This document shows, piece by piece, positions 44,238 to 53,253 of a stretch of 64,000 nt of DNA. This DNA is from Aliikangiella maris (GTDB lineage: Bacteria; Pseudomonadota; Gammaproteobacteria; Enterobacterales; Kangiellaceae): positions 62,001 through 126,000 of the forward strand of contig NZ_JBFDAH010000001.1 of assembly GCF_040719265.1 (NCBI RefSeq), read 5' to 3'. The notes beneath the pieces were generated by a model. That model ran no database searches and was not told the DNA's origin. It was given only the letters and a program-made list of their open reading frames with translations. Position numbers and translations under genes: made by a program. The number at the start of each line of letters is the position of its first letter. Within the stretch, counting starts at the first letter, position 1.

Positions 44238-45188
44238 ATGGCATTTAATCATGCTCAACAAGTTGAAGTGCTCAATCAAAGTCTATTTGAATTGTCTGGA
44301 AAGGTGAATGTTTCATTTGAGTTTTTTCCACCTAATTCAGCCGAGATGGAAACAACACTATGGAATTCGATTAAGCGACTTGAAGTATTGTCGCCTAAGT
44401 TTGTTTCTGTAACTTATGGGGCTGCTAATTCAACTCGAGAAAGAACTCATCGAATCATTTCTAAAATTCAAGCAGAAACCAGCTTAACACCGGTTCCACA
44501 TTTAACCTGCGTTGGTGCTTCTAAAGAAGAATTAATTCATATTGCGCAAGATTACTGGCGTTCGGGAATTCGACATATTGTTGCATTGCGCGGGGATTTG
44601 CCCAAAGAAGAACAAGACTCGAACAGCCCAGAGATGTATGCTGTCGATTTAGTCAAACTTTTAAAGTCAGTCGCTGACTTTGAAATCAGTGTCGCTGCCT
44701 ATCCAGAAGTACACCCTGAAGCGCCAAATGCACAATTTGATTTAATCAACTTAAAGAAAAAAGTTGATGCAGGTGCTTCACGGGCAATCAGTCAATTTTT
44801 CTTTGATACCGAAACTTACTTACGTTACCGCGACCGTTGTTTAGCATCAGGAATTGAAGTTGAAATTGTGCCTGGTATTTTACCGGTAACTAACTTTAGT
44901 CAACTGTTAAAGTTTTCTTCAATGACTAATGTGAATGTTCCTGGCTGGATGCATCGCTTATATCAAGGATTAGATAATGATCCAATGACACGTAATTTAA
45001 TTGCTGCAAATGTTGCGATAGAGCAAGTAAAAGTTCTTGCAAAAGAAGGCGTAAGAGATTTTCATTTTTATACTTTGAACCGTTCTGATTTAACTTATGC
45101 GATTTGTCATTCTTTAGGTGTGCGTGAAAATAAGCCTATTTATCAGACCGATCAAGAAGAGCCAGTTGCAGAAGAAGCGATTGCTTGA
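44238..45188 (+). CDS. metF: 5,10-methylenetetrahydrofolate reductase
   Basis: A 316-aa FAD-dependent TIM-barrel reductase supplying methyl-THF to MetH. Landmarks: VSFEFFPPNS with the catalytic Glu, SVTYGA, HLTCVG, IVALRGDLP and the AYPEVHPEA block, then ISQFFFD and VPGILPV. Length is slightly above the usual ~296 aa because of a ~18-residue N-terminal and a Glu/Ala-rich C-terminal tail. It starts 2 nt after the aspartokinase stop and is the last gene of the MetJ-controlled operon, followed by a terminator. Confidence 0.96.
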   Translation: MAFNHAQQVEVLNQSLFELSGKVNVSFEFFPPNSAEMETTLWNSIKRLEVLSPKFVSVTYGAANSTRERTHRIISKIQAETSLTPVPHLTCVGASKEELIHIAQDYWRSGIRHIVALRGDLPKEEQDSNSPEMYAVDLVKLLKSVADFEISVAAYPEVHPEAPNAQFDLINLKKKVDAGASRAISQFFFDTETYLRYRDRCLASGIEVEIVPGILPVTNFSQLLKFSSMTNVNVPGWMHRLYQGLDNDPMTRNLIAANVAIEQVKVLAKEGVRDFHFYTLNRSDLTYAICHSLGVRENKPIYQTDQEEPVAEEAIA

Positions 45189-45209
45189 TTATTTCATCCT
45201 TACTTTTTT

Positions 45210-45252
45210 ATCAGCCCCTTTGGCACAATCAAGTGGGCTGATTTTCTATTTT
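45210..45252 (+). terminator. Terminator of the metB-metF operon
   Basis: ATCAGCCC (45210-45217) and GGGCTGAT (45235-45242) pair around a 17-nt loop, followed by TTTCTATTTT. It lies 21 nt after the metF stop. A good intrinsic terminator with a long loop. Confidence 0.8.
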
Positions 45253-45376
45253 AATCTTTAACCTCGTTTTTAAACTTTCAATGACATATTCGATAGTCGA
45301 TTGCGATTGGACTAGAGCTTCTTTATAATCATTGGTCATTCACATGACTGAGTTATGAAATAAAGGTATAAACACA

Positions 45377-46396
45377 ATGTCAGGAAAAATACTGGTTACT
45401 GGTGGCACTGGCTATATAGGTAGTCATACGACACTATTGTTGCTTGAAGCAGGTTATCAAGTCGTTGTTGTCGATAATTTATCTAATTCGTCTCTTGAAT
45501 CTTTAAGACGAGTTGAAAAATTAACTGGTAAGTCTGTTACTTTCTACAAAGCGGATATCCGAGACTCAGATAAACTCAGTATTATATTTCAGGAACATCA
45601 AATCGAAGGTGTCATTCATTTTGCTGGCTTAAAGGCGGTGGGGGAGTCCACTCAAATTCCATTAGAATATTATGAGCAAAATGTTTATGGTACTTTAAGT
45701 CTGCTTAAGGTTATGCAGCGTTTTAGTTGCTTTAATATCGTATTTAGCTCATCGGCTACCGTTTACGGTGATCCTGCCAGTGTACCTATTACTGAGGATT
45801 TTCCTACCAGTGCCACTAATCCATATGGTCGCTCAAAGCTCTATATTGAAGAGATATTGCGCGACTTGTCATTATCAAATGAGCAATGGCATATTATTTT
45901 ATTGCGTTATTTTAACCCAATAGGTGCCCATGAAAGTGGCCAAATTGGTGAAGATCCACAAGGTATACCTAATAATTTAATGCCTTATATCAGTCAGGTT
46001 GCTGTCGGAAAAAGAGAAAAACTATCTATTTTTGGCAATGACTATTCAACAGTCGATGGGACGGGTGTAAGAGATTATATTCATGTGATGGATTTGTCTG
46101 ATGCACATGTGAAAGCTATTGAAAAAATTAAGCAGCTTGAAGGTGTTTCTACTTTTAATCTAGGTACAGGGAATGGCTATTCAGTATTACAAATGGTCAA
46201 AGCATTTGAAGAAGGTGCCAATAAACCTGTTGCCTATGAAATTGTTGCCAGACGCCCAGGTGATATCGCTGAATGTTGGGCAGACCCTGGGCTTGCCGAT
46301 AAAGTACTTAATTGGCGAGCAACTAGAGGATTAAATGAGATGGTTGCTGATACCTGGCGCTGGCAAAGTCGAAATCCGAATGGATATGACATCTAA
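45377..46396 (+). CDS. galE: UDP-glucose 4-epimerase
   Basis: A 339-aa extended short-chain dehydrogenase interconverting UDP-glucose and UDP-galactose. NAD motif GGTGYIGSHT at residues ~8-17, catalytic Ser in FSSSATVYGD and YxxxK as YGRSK. The substrate region LRYFNPIGAHESG.IGEDP is typical of GalE rather than WbpP. Full length. AAAGG lies upstream of the ATG. It stands alone between the met operon and tRNA-Val, close enough to the polysaccharide locus to supply UDP-galactose to it. Confidence 0.95.
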   Translation: MSGKILVTGGTGYIGSHTTLLLLEAGYQVVVVDNLSNSSLESLRRVEKLTGKSVTFYKADIRDSDKLSIIFQEHQIEGVIHFAGLKAVGESTQIPLEYYEQNVYGTLSLLKVMQRFSCFNIVFSSSATVYGDPASVPITEDFPTSATNPYGRSKLYIEEILRDLSLSNEQWHIILLRYFNPIGAHESGQIGEDPQGIPNNLMPYISQVAVGKREKLSIFGNDYSTVDGTGVRDYIHVMDLSDAHVKAIEKIKQLEGVSTFNLGTGNGYSVLQMVKAFEEGANKPVAYEIVARRPGDIAECWADPGLADKVLNWRATRGLNEMVADTWRWQSRNPNGYDI

Positions 46397-46514
46397 GTAT
46401 AAAGTAAGCTATATGTGATGATGAGCTTTGTAATCACCTGCATAGTGTCGATATTGTACAGTTTATGATCTAACAGGCCATTTAGGCCCTATCTTAAAGA
46501 TTAATTAAAAATAC

Positions 46515-46542
46515 TTGCGCAAAAATATCATTCTGATAAGAT
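46515..46542 (+). promoter_or_regulatory. Candidate tRNA-Val promoter
   Basis: TTGCGC (46515-46520), 16-bp spacer and TAAGAT (46537-46542), followed by the GC-rich ACGCGCC at the likely start site. A GC-rich discriminator is typical of stringently controlled stable RNA promoters. Confidence 0.55.
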
Positions 46543-46580
46543 ACGCGCCTCGTTACTTAGCAGTAACTTTTTGTTGTTAA

Positions 46581-46612
46581 ACGGTATATTATGCTAAAGC
46601 ATATTATACCGT
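46581..46612 (+). repeat. Inverted repeat in the tRNA-Val leader
   Basis: ACGGTATATTATGC and GCATATTATACCGT form a 14-bp stem with one mismatch and a TAAA loop, ending 17 nt before the mature tRNA. It may be a processing element of the precursor. It has no U tract. Confidence 0.6.
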
Positions 46613-46629
46613 GTTAAAACAGATATAAT

Positions 46630-46706
46630 AGTCGCGTAGCTCAGTTGGTTAGAGCACCACCTTGACATGGTGGGGGTCGGTGGTTCGAGTCCACTCGCGA
46701 CTACCA
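46630..46706 (+). tRNA. tRNA-Val(GAC)
   Basis: A 77-nt cloverleaf. Acceptor AGTCGCG pairs fully with CGCGACT, followed by discriminator A and encoded CCA (46704-46706). D stem GCTC/GAGC, anticodon stem CCACC/GGTGG with loop TTGACAT giving anticodon GAC, and T arm GGTGG-TTCGAGT-CCACT. Single tRNA, not in a cluster. It lies at the edge of the polysaccharide locus. Confidence 0.95.
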
Positions 46707-47028
46707 AATGAAAGCAATAACTGTGTGTAAATAGGCAGTAAGTGTCTTTAATAAAAGCAGGTTTGGTTAAAGTTTTATTCCAACGTTTCTTAAGGTTTGA
46801 TCATTAAATGTTTGTTTTTGATGAATCTAATTGAAAGAAAAATTGAACTTTTTAAGTTGTCTTGGTACTTTATAAATCCTGATAGGAATGTGTAGAAAGT
46901 TAATCCCATCATTTTTGTTGTAAAGCAAACTGTTGTGATTAAAATTAGTTAAATGATATTAAGTAATTTCATCTAATAACTAATCGATTCTACGAATTTT
47001 AATGGTATAAATTATTAATAGCCACTGG
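46707..47028. other. 322-bp intergenic region after tRNA-Val
   Basis: AT-rich, no gene or repeat seen. No second copy of the tRNA 3' end occurs close by, so there is no sign of an integrated element here. Confidence 0.5.
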
Positions 47029-47814
47029 ATGAATATTTACAGTTATCTTAATTATTTAAAGCTCGTCATTTCATCTATTAGCAAGCTACCTAGTAGCTCT
47101 CCAACTGCTTTATTTCTGGGTATAATCCTAACAACCTTGTCATCATTATCCTATGCCGATAAGTCTTACTCAGACCGGTATAACATCAATGAGTTTACGT
47201 CAGATTCGCAAACAATTGGCGCAACCCATCTGGCCAAAATTACGCAAGACAACCATCAAAATCTTATACATCATTACCAAAAGCTGATTGAGTCAATTAA
47301 TCAAACGTTAATTACCAATCGAACATCATTTATGCAGTCACCAACTAAATTAGCTGACTATGTTGATGCTCAGCTGCTTTCGATTTGGTATAGCCCGCAT
47401 ACGCTTAAACGGCTATTTGGGACTACATCATGGAAAAACTTTGACCAAATACAAATTAAAAAGCTAAATCAAGGCTTTAACAATACACTCCAGCGTTATG
47501 TTCAAGAAGGGTTTAAGTTGTATGATGGGCAGCAAATTCAATTTGTTAGTTTACAACTTAACTCTAAAGCAACATTAGGCTTGTTAACCATTGAAGTTAT
47601 TCCTAATGTATTACCTCGATTTAAGGTGAGTTTCAAAATTTTTAATAATAATAACGAATGGTTTTTATATGATGCTTTATTTCAAGGAGCCAGCTATATT
47701 AGCTTGAAAAAACAACATTTTCGTCAATTGCTTGATGAAAAAGGAATTGATGGTGTGATAACAGCGATTAATCAAAAAAATCAAGGTTACTTACCATCGA
47801 AACTAGTTAATTAA
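47029..47814 (+). CDS. MlaC/Ttg2D-like phospholipid-binding protein
   Basis: A 261-aa exported protein with an N-terminal hydrophobic segment (ALFLGIILTTLSSLSYA) ending in a signal-peptidase-like site near residue 43. The mature part resembles the periplasmic MlaC family, which shuttles phospholipids between membranes: LKRLFGTTSWKNFDQIQIKKLNQGFNNTLQRYVQEGFKLYDGQQIQFV, then the beta-sheet end WFLYDALFQGASYISLKKQHFRQLL. Family identity is moderate and from pattern only. The other mla genes (mlaFEDB, mlaA) are not in the window. It lies 31 bp before rfaH on the same strand. Confidence 0.75.
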   Translation: MNIYSYLNYLKLVISSISKLPSSSPTALFLGIILTTLSSLSYADKSYSDRYNINEFTSDSQTIGATHLAKITQDNHQNLIHHYQKLIESINQTLITNRTSFMQSPTKLADYVDAQLLSIWYSPHTLKRLFGTTSWKNFDQIQIKKLNQGFNNTLQRYVQEGFKLYDGQQIQFVSLQLNSKATLGLLTIEVIPNVLPRFKVSFKIFNNNNEWFLYDALFQGASYISLKKQHFRQLLDEKGIDGVITAINQKNQGYLPSKLVN

Positions 47815-47845
47815 AATAATTATAGAACTCGATTGAAACGATATA

Positions 47846-48388
47846 ATGATTACCAGTGATATGTCAGATATAAATACAGTCAGTCAACAGTCTGTTCAAG
47901 AATGGTATTTGGCTGCCAGCAAGCCTCGTCAAGAAACTCGCGCTATTGAAAATTTACACAACCAGGGAATAACTGCTTTTGCGCCGACAATTTTTGTAGA
48001 AAAACTTTATGCAGGTAAAAAGCGTGTTATCGAAGAGGCGCTTTTTCCAGGGTATGTCTTTATCAGCCTGTCACCAAAAGATGGATTGTGGCATAAGGTG
48101 CGCTCAACACGAGGCATTCGTGATTGGGTAAGATTTTCCAGCATACCCGCAAAATTACCACTAAACTTAGTGCAAGAATTTATCGAAAAACAAAATAATG
48201 ATCAGCAGGAAGTAGTCAAACGATGCTTTAATCCCGGCGACTGTATTTCCATTATGTCAGGTCCATTTCGGGGTCTTAAAGGAATATATGAAGCTAGCAG
48301 TGGTGAAGAACGATCTTTAATTTTGATCGAGTTTTTGGGGAAGGTTAACCGTCTTAAACTAGAAAACAACCAATTTATTGTTGAATAA
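47846..48388 (+). CDS. rfaH: Transcription antitermination factor RfaH (NusG-like)
   Basis: A 180-aa NusG paralogue that binds RNA polymerase paused at ops and carries it through long surface-polysaccharide operons. The NGN domain is at ~18-115 (WYLAASKPRQETRAIENLHNQGITAFAPTIF, EEALFPGYVFISLS, VRSTRGIRDWVRF). The C-terminal part (FNPGDCISIMSGPFRGLKGIYEASSGEERSLILIEFLGK) is the switching KOW domain. The polysaccharide operon downstream begins with a perfect ops core, so the protein and its target lie within about 400 bp. ATG at 47861 is an alternative start. Confidence 0.92.
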   Translation: MITSDMSDINTVSQQSVQEWYLAASKPRQETRAIENLHNQGITAFAPTIFVEKLYAGKKRVIEEALFPGYVFISLSPKDGLWHKVRSTRGIRDWVRFSSIPAKLPLNLVQEFIEKQNNDQQEVVKRCFNPGDCISIMSGPFRGLKGIYEASSGEERSLILIEFLGKVNRLKLENNQFIVE

Positions 48389-48936
48389 ATAGACATTTCT
48401 TTTGTATCTTGGATGTTTCAACAATTTAACAGATTCTGGCTGTTTTTAACATAACCTTAGGGTATAATTCGCTCCCGAAAGTATTCAGTTTAACTGTATG
48501 CTTTAAGTGTTTGTTTTATCAATAAATTATTTTATGAGATATGCTGGTTTTGTAATCATATTTCAATAATATTTCATTAATTTGACATTGAACTTAAATT
48601 GAAATTCTGACACAAATGGCTGGCGAAAAAATGAGTGGACTAGTGAGTAATTAAAGTCTTAAAAGTGTTGGCTAGAAAATAAAAACAATGAGCTTGCTTA
48701 ATTAAAAGTATTACTAAAAGTGTTAGTTTTTAAAAACAGACAACAAAAGTGACTACTCATTCATCGCGTATTGAGAGCGATAACTCAAGGGCGGTAGCGT
48801 GTCTGAAGCACTTTAAAAGTAAGAGTATTACACGTTTATATTACCGCTACAGCAAATTATCAAATATAAAAATATATAAAACATAAAAATATATAAAACA
48901 TAAAAAGCAATATTGGAATATCCGGTTAGTAGATTT
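48389..48936 (+). promoter_or_regulatory. Promoter and long untranslated leader of the polysaccharide operon
   Basis: 548 bp without a gene. A perfect -10 box TATAAT lies at 48463-48468 with a weak -35 (TGTTTT near 48441), so transcription may start near 48475 and give a leader of about 460 nt. A TTGACA near 48582 lacks a good partner. The ops element lies at 48790-48801. A short A-rich run with ATATAAAACATAAAA repeats precedes the first gene. Such long leaders with ops are typical of RfaH-dependent operons. Confidence 0.5.
48790..48801 (+). promoter_or_regulatory. ops element (RfaH recruitment site)
   Basis: GGCGGTAGCGTG at 48790-48801 is an exact match to the ops core that pauses RNA polymerase and loads RfaH. 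It follows an AACTCAAG stretch in the manner of JUMPstart sequences and lies 135 nt before the first gene. rfaH itself ends 401 bp upstream. Confidence 0.92.
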
Positions 48937-51603
48937 ATGAAAACAAAGTTAGGCTTATTGATAATTGGGTTTAGTGGATTATTTTTTTCTATCCTGTCTC
49001 AAGCAATCGACACTAGTGAACTGAAGGCTCGCTGCAAAAATATTACCCCCCAACAGCGTCAGATGGCCAAAATGGCAGGCTATGATGTTGACGAAATGTG
49101 TTCCTCTCTAGAGATGCTCTCCATAGATAAAAATCAATCACAGGAGAAAAAGAAAAACATTGTGCCAAGAGGTTCGCAATTAGAAATGAGTACGCGAGGG
49201 GTTATTGGTGAAGAGCAAAATATTGATGAAGAAGAATTTCCTGAGCCGCGCTTTTCTCATGAAGACTTAACAATGGAAAATGGATTGTATCGATTTGGAT
49301 ATGATCTTTTCTCCGGTCAACCAACGACATTTGCGCCTGCTACGGATATTCCTGTGCCTGTAAATTATATTATCGGCCCTGGTGATTTAATTAAAGTACA
49401 GTTATTGGGTAAAGAAAGTGATAATCTTGAACTGGAAGTAAGTCGAGATGGACAGATAAATTTTCCTGAACTTGGCCCCATTTCTGTTGCCGGCCTACAA
49501 TTTCAAGAGATGAAGCAGCGAGTTACCAATTCGGTAAAAGAGCAGATGATCGGCATTCGCGCTGTGGTTTCATTAGGAAAACTGCGCTCTATTCGAATCT
49601 TTGTTCTTGGTGAGGCTTTTAAGCCGGGTTCATACACCGTGAGTTCGTTATCGACCATGACGAACGCACTATTTGTTAGCGGCGGTATTAAAGAAGTTGG
49701 CTCATTACGTAATATTCAATTAAAAAGGCAAGGAAAAGTTGTTACCTCATTAGATCTTTACAATTTACTGCTCAAGGGTGATACCCGAGGGGATGCTCGC
49801 TTACAACCAGGTGATGTTATTTATATTCCACCTGTTGGAAAAACTGCAGGTATTAAGGGGGAAGTGAAACGTCCAGCAATTTATGAATTAAGAGATGAGT
49901 CTACCGTCACTGAACTTGTAGAAATTGCAGGTGGTTATTCACCAAGTGCGTATCCAAATATTTCCTATATTAAACGTAATAGTGCTAGTGGCTATTCTAC
50001 AGTTATTGACGCTGATTTAACAAAAAAATCAGGCAAAGCAACTCAAATTAAAAATGGCGATTTAGTGGAAGTTGGCACCATCTTGAAAGAAATGGAAGAT
50101 GTGGTTTTATTAGATGGTACATTCCAGCGAAAACGTGCCATAAAGTGGCACCCTGGATTAAAGTTAAGTGATGTTGTTCATTCAATTAAGCAGTTCAAGC
50201 AAAATACGGATTTAAATATCGGATTAATTTTACGCCGTGAAATGCCGCTAAGACAATTATCAGTATTACATTTTTACCCTCGCTCTGTTATTGAGAAGAA
50301 AGCCGAAGATATTGAACTTAAACCGCTCGATAGAATACTCACCTTTAAAGCATTTGTGGCTGAACCTAACCAAACGCTAGATCAAGGACTAAATGAGCTG
50401 GAACAATACAAACGCAGCCTTGCAAAAATAGAAAATTATGAAAAACGAGAAAATATTTCAAGTCTTGATTCGCCCGAGCAAAATCGAAAACGGCGAGAAC
50501 TCGAAGAGTTAATACAGTCAGATAATATTCGTGTGCATTCGTTGGAATATGTCATTAAAAAGCTGAAAGAACAAACTGCTGACGGACAATTAATCAAAAC
50601 CATTGAAATCAGTGGTAATGTTCGCTTTCCTGGAACCTATCCACTGACACAGAATATGAATATACGCGATTTAATCCTCTTGGCTGGAGGGCTTAAAGAA
50701 GCTTCATATTTGGGGAGTGTTGAAGTGACACGGCGAGACTTGGCTGATATGGAAACAGCAACCATTGAACATATTAATATTAATCTAGCTGAGCAATTAA
50801 TGGGAGTCGATAAATTTTCTATTCAGGCCAAAGATAAATTGTCAGTCTATTCAACACCAGAATATCGAGAAAAACTTAGTATCACCTTAGAGGGGGAAGT
50901 CCGTTTCCCCGGAGAATATGAGTTCAGTCGCGGAGAAACTTTAACTCAGGTAATTGCCAGAGCGGGTGGATTTACTTCAATGGCGCATATTCAAGCAGCT
51001 GTATTTACCCGGCGCGATCTCAAGCAACAAGAAGCTAAACGACTAGAAGAGTTACGTACCAAAATGCGGGCTGACCTGGCTGCTAGTGATTTAGAAGATG
51101 TTGCTGCTGGAAAGCGAATGGGCAGTTCTGTTGACAATGCCGAAAAACTACTTAGTGCTTTATCTGAAACTGAAGCACTAGGGCGTTTAGTTATTGCTTT
51201 AGATAAAATAGTTACCTCACAGGAAAATGATATACAACTGAAAGATGGGGATATGTTAATTATTCCGACTTATCGCCAAGAGGTTTCTGTTATTGGTGAA
51301 GTACAGCATTCGACCTCTCATTTATTTAATCAAAGCTGGACTTTGCAGGACTATATTGAGAAAAGTGGTGGTCTGACACAAAGGGCAGATGATAATCGGG
51401 TTTATGTGGTCAAAGCGAATGGCGCCGTGTTTTTGCCACACACTAGTGGTTGGTTAAACCATGAAAAAGAAAAGTTAAGTCCAGGTGATACTATTGTTGT
51501 GCCGTTAGATACCGACAGAATTAAATCAATGACATTATGGACGAACGTGAGTCAAATTGTTTATCAGCTAGCGCTTGGTGCCGCTGCAATTAATAATCTA
51601 TAA
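48937..51603 (+). CDS. SLBB-domain polysaccharide export protein (Wza/WbfF-like)
   Basis: An 888-aa periplasmic/outer-membrane exporter. A Sec signal peptide comes first (KLGLLIIGFSGLFFSILSQA). There is no lipobox Cys, unlike the lipoprotein Wza. The Poly_export domain begins at about 145 (YIIGPGDLIKVQLLGKES). Several SLBB repeats follow: FVLGEAFKPGSYTVSSLSTMTNALFVSGGI, GEVKRPAIYELRDESTVTELVEIAGGY, GNVRFPGTYPLTQNM and GEVRFPGEYEFSRGETL, with one more near the end. The large multi-SLBB form resembles WbfF of Vibrio capsule loci. The start is ATG 48937, where the signal peptide begins. A TTG eight codons upstream is possible. First gene of the ops-led operon. Confidence 0.9.
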   Translation: MKTKLGLLIIGFSGLFFSILSQAIDTSELKARCKNITPQQRQMAKMAGYDVDEMCSSLEMLSIDKNQSQEKKKNIVPRGSQLEMSTRGVIGEEQNIDEEEFPEPRFSHEDLTMENGLYRFGYDLFSGQPTTFAPATDIPVPVNYIIGPGDLIKVQLLGKESDNLELEVSRDGQINFPELGPISVAGLQFQEMKQRVTNSVKEQMIGIRAVVSLGKLRSIRIFVLGEAFKPGSYTVSSLSTMTNALFVSGGIKEVGSLRNIQLKRQGKVVTSLDLYNLLLKGDTRGDARLQPGDVIYIPPVGKTAGIKGEVKRPAIYELRDESTVTELVEIAGGYSPSAYPNISYIKRNSASGYSTVIDADLTKKSGKATQIKNGDLVEVGTILKEMEDVVLLDGTFQRKRAIKWHPGLKLSDVVHSIKQFKQNTDLNIGLILRREMPLRQLSVLHFYPRSVIEKKAEDIELKPLDRILTFKAFVAEPNQTLDQGLNELEQYKRSLAKIENYEKRENISSLDSPEQNRKRRELEELIQSDNIRVHSLEYVIKKLKEQTADGQLIKTIEISGNVRFPGTYPLTQNMNIRDLILLAGGLKEASYLGSVEVTRRDLADMETATIEHININLAEQLMGVDKFSIQAKDKLSVYSTPEYREKLSITLEGEVRFPGEYEFSRGETLTQVIARAGGFTSMAHIQAAVFTRRDLKQQEAKRLEELRTKMRADLAASDLEDVAAGKRMGSSVDNAEKLLSALSETEALGRLVIALDKIVTSQENDIQLKDGDMLIIPTYRQEVSVIGEVQHSTSHLFNQSWTLQDYIEKSGGLTQRADDNRVYVVKANGAVFLPHTSGWLNHEKEKLSPGDTIVVPLDTDRIKSMTLWTNVSQIVYQLALGAAAINNL

Positions 51604-51655
51604 AGTATCACTTTAAAGACTGTTTAGTTAAATTTAAAAAAGTATTTAAGGTGTA

Positions 51656-53179
51656 TTGGGTATCTTGGTGGCTGCGTTCATAATTAAAGGTAACTTAAAA
51701 GCGGTTAGGCTTTTTATTTTTATTGGCGGACTACTAACAACACTCGTCATAAACATTAAGTTGCAAGCTGAACCTTGGATCAATACTCAAGATAGTTGGT
51801 TAAGAGCTGAAATAGAAATACTTGCTGATTATGGAATTATTCGCTCTCCGATTTCGACTTACCCTTTACCTTGGTCTAATATTATTCGCGACATCGAACG
51901 AGAAATTGATAAACCGACAAGTCAGCCTTACCTAGAAACTATGCAAAGCGTTTTACAAATAGGTAAACAAGCAACTACTCTGCGTTCGCATAAGTCAATA
52001 AGGTTAGGTGTCAGTCAAGATGAATCTGTATTTCGCAGCTTTGGTGATATTACAAGGGCCAAAACAGAGTTTGCCATTAAACGTTCTTCAGTGACCAAAC
52101 ATTTTGCTTGGAATATTGAAGTAACGCGTCAGCGAAGTGATTTTGATAATAAAGACACACGACTTGATGGTAGCTATATTGCCGGTATTTATGGAAACTG
52201 GATTACCAGCATTGGTAAGATTGAGCGCTGGTGGGGACCTGGCTGGGAGTCTAGTAACATTTTATCGAATAATGCTAAAGCGCCATTAGGTATAGCAATA
52301 CAAAGAAACTACACTGAGTCATTTGATAATAGGGCCTTACGGTGGTTAGGGCCTTGGAATTTAAATGCTTTTGTTGCAGAGCTGGATGATAACTTTCATA
52401 TCAAGAATGCAAAACTAACTGGCTTTAGTTTGACTATTAAACCACTTGATTCGCTTGAGGTGGCCTTAAGAACTTCTGCATTATGGGGCGGTAAAGATAT
52501 TGTTGGTGTAGATAATAACGGAAAAAATATTTACCAGCAAAGACCCGAATCATTTGATAGTCTGATAGATCTATTTATTGGTAACCAATTTTGTGGTGAA
52601 TTTGTCGATAATCAGTGTGATGATGAGTATTCACTCAATGGAGACAGAATCGCCGGTTTTGATTTACGCTGGCGTCTACCCTTAGACAATCCGCTTAATG
52701 TTTATTATGCTCAATACGGTGAAAGTGAAACTCAGTTGATTCCCGCAAAACAGGTGACCCAATTAGGTTTGTCGTCTAGCTTTAAGTTTTTAGGTTCATA
52801 TTGGAAGTGGTATTTAGAGAATAGTCAGACTTCAAATTCACAACATAATGAGCTTTATTTCAGTCAAACTTACCCCGAAGGCTATGAGTACCACCAACGT
52901 ATGATAGGCTCAACTTTTGGAAAGCGTTTTAAAGTGAATAGCTTTGGTATTTATTCAAAAATCAATTGGCATAATTCGGTTGGGTTAAAATTGATAGAAA
53001 TGCAGTTTAATCAAAATGATGATAGATTTAAGAAGGTGCAACTACAGTGGAAATATCTCTCTCAATCGTATGGTGAATTTAATTTTAAATTAGAGCGCTC
53101 ATCTGCTGATATTGTTACTTTGGGAAGAGAGTTACCCAATAAAAACATTGTTGTTGATTGGGTTTACTATTTAAACTGA
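51656..53179 (+). CDS. wzi: Wzi-family capsule assembly outer-membrane protein
   Basis: A 507-aa outer-membrane beta-barrel that anchors capsular polysaccharide. A signal segment (AVRLFIFIGGLLTTLVINIKLQA) is followed by the EPWIN... start of the mature protein. The family hallmark IERWWGPGWESSNILSNNAKAPLG is at ~180-205, with RWLGPWNLNAFVAELDD following. The pairing with an SLBB exporter matches wbfE-wbfF of Vibrio. The start codon is uncertain: TTG 51656, TTG 51665 and GTG 51668 all follow AAGGTG at 51648. The stop is just before the heptanucleotide repeat tract. Confidence 0.9.
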   Translation: MGILVAAFIIKGNLKAVRLFIFIGGLLTTLVINIKLQAEPWINTQDSWLRAEIEILADYGIIRSPISTYPLPWSNIIRDIEREIDKPTSQPYLETMQSVLQIGKQATTLRSHKSIRLGVSQDESVFRSFGDITRAKTEFAIKRSSVTKHFAWNIEVTRQRSDFDNKDTRLDGSYIAGIYGNWITSIGKIERWWGPGWESSNILSNNAKAPLGIAIQRNYTESFDNRALRWLGPWNLNAFVAELDDNFHIKNAKLTGFSLTIKPLDSLEVALRTSALWGGKDIVGVDNNGKNIYQQRPESFDSLIDLFIGNQFCGEFVDNQCDDEYSLNGDRIAGFDLRWRLPLDNPLNVYYAQYGESETQLIPAKQVTQLGLSSSFKFLGSYWKWYLENSQTSNSQHNELYFSQTYPEGYEYHQRMIGSTFGKRFKVNSFGIYSKINWHNSVGLKLIEMQFNQNDDRFKKVQLQWKYLSQSYGEFNFKLERSSADIVTLGRELPNKNIVVDWVYYLN

Positions 53180-53181
53180 TA

Positions 53182-53244
53182 ATTACTTATTACTTATTAC
53201 TTATTACTTATTACTTATTACTTATTACTTATTACTTATTACTT
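53182..53244. repeat. Heptanucleotide tandem repeat, ATTACTT x 9, in front of wzz
   Basis: Nine perfect copies of ATTACTT occupy 53182-53244, filling nearly all of the 74-bp gap between wzi and wzz. No Shine-Dalgarno is visible between the tract and the wzz ATG (GAATAATTA only). The tract is open in all three frames, but an in-frame TAA at 53248 prevents fusion to wzz. Slippage would change the wzi-wzz spacing by multiples of 7. Confidence 0.97.
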
Positions 53245-53253
53245 GAATAATTA

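Noticed and set aside
46630..47028. Genomic island integrated at tRNA-Val
   Set aside because: No integrase gene and no repeated tRNA 3' end were seen within the window, although the polysaccharide cluster lies next to it.
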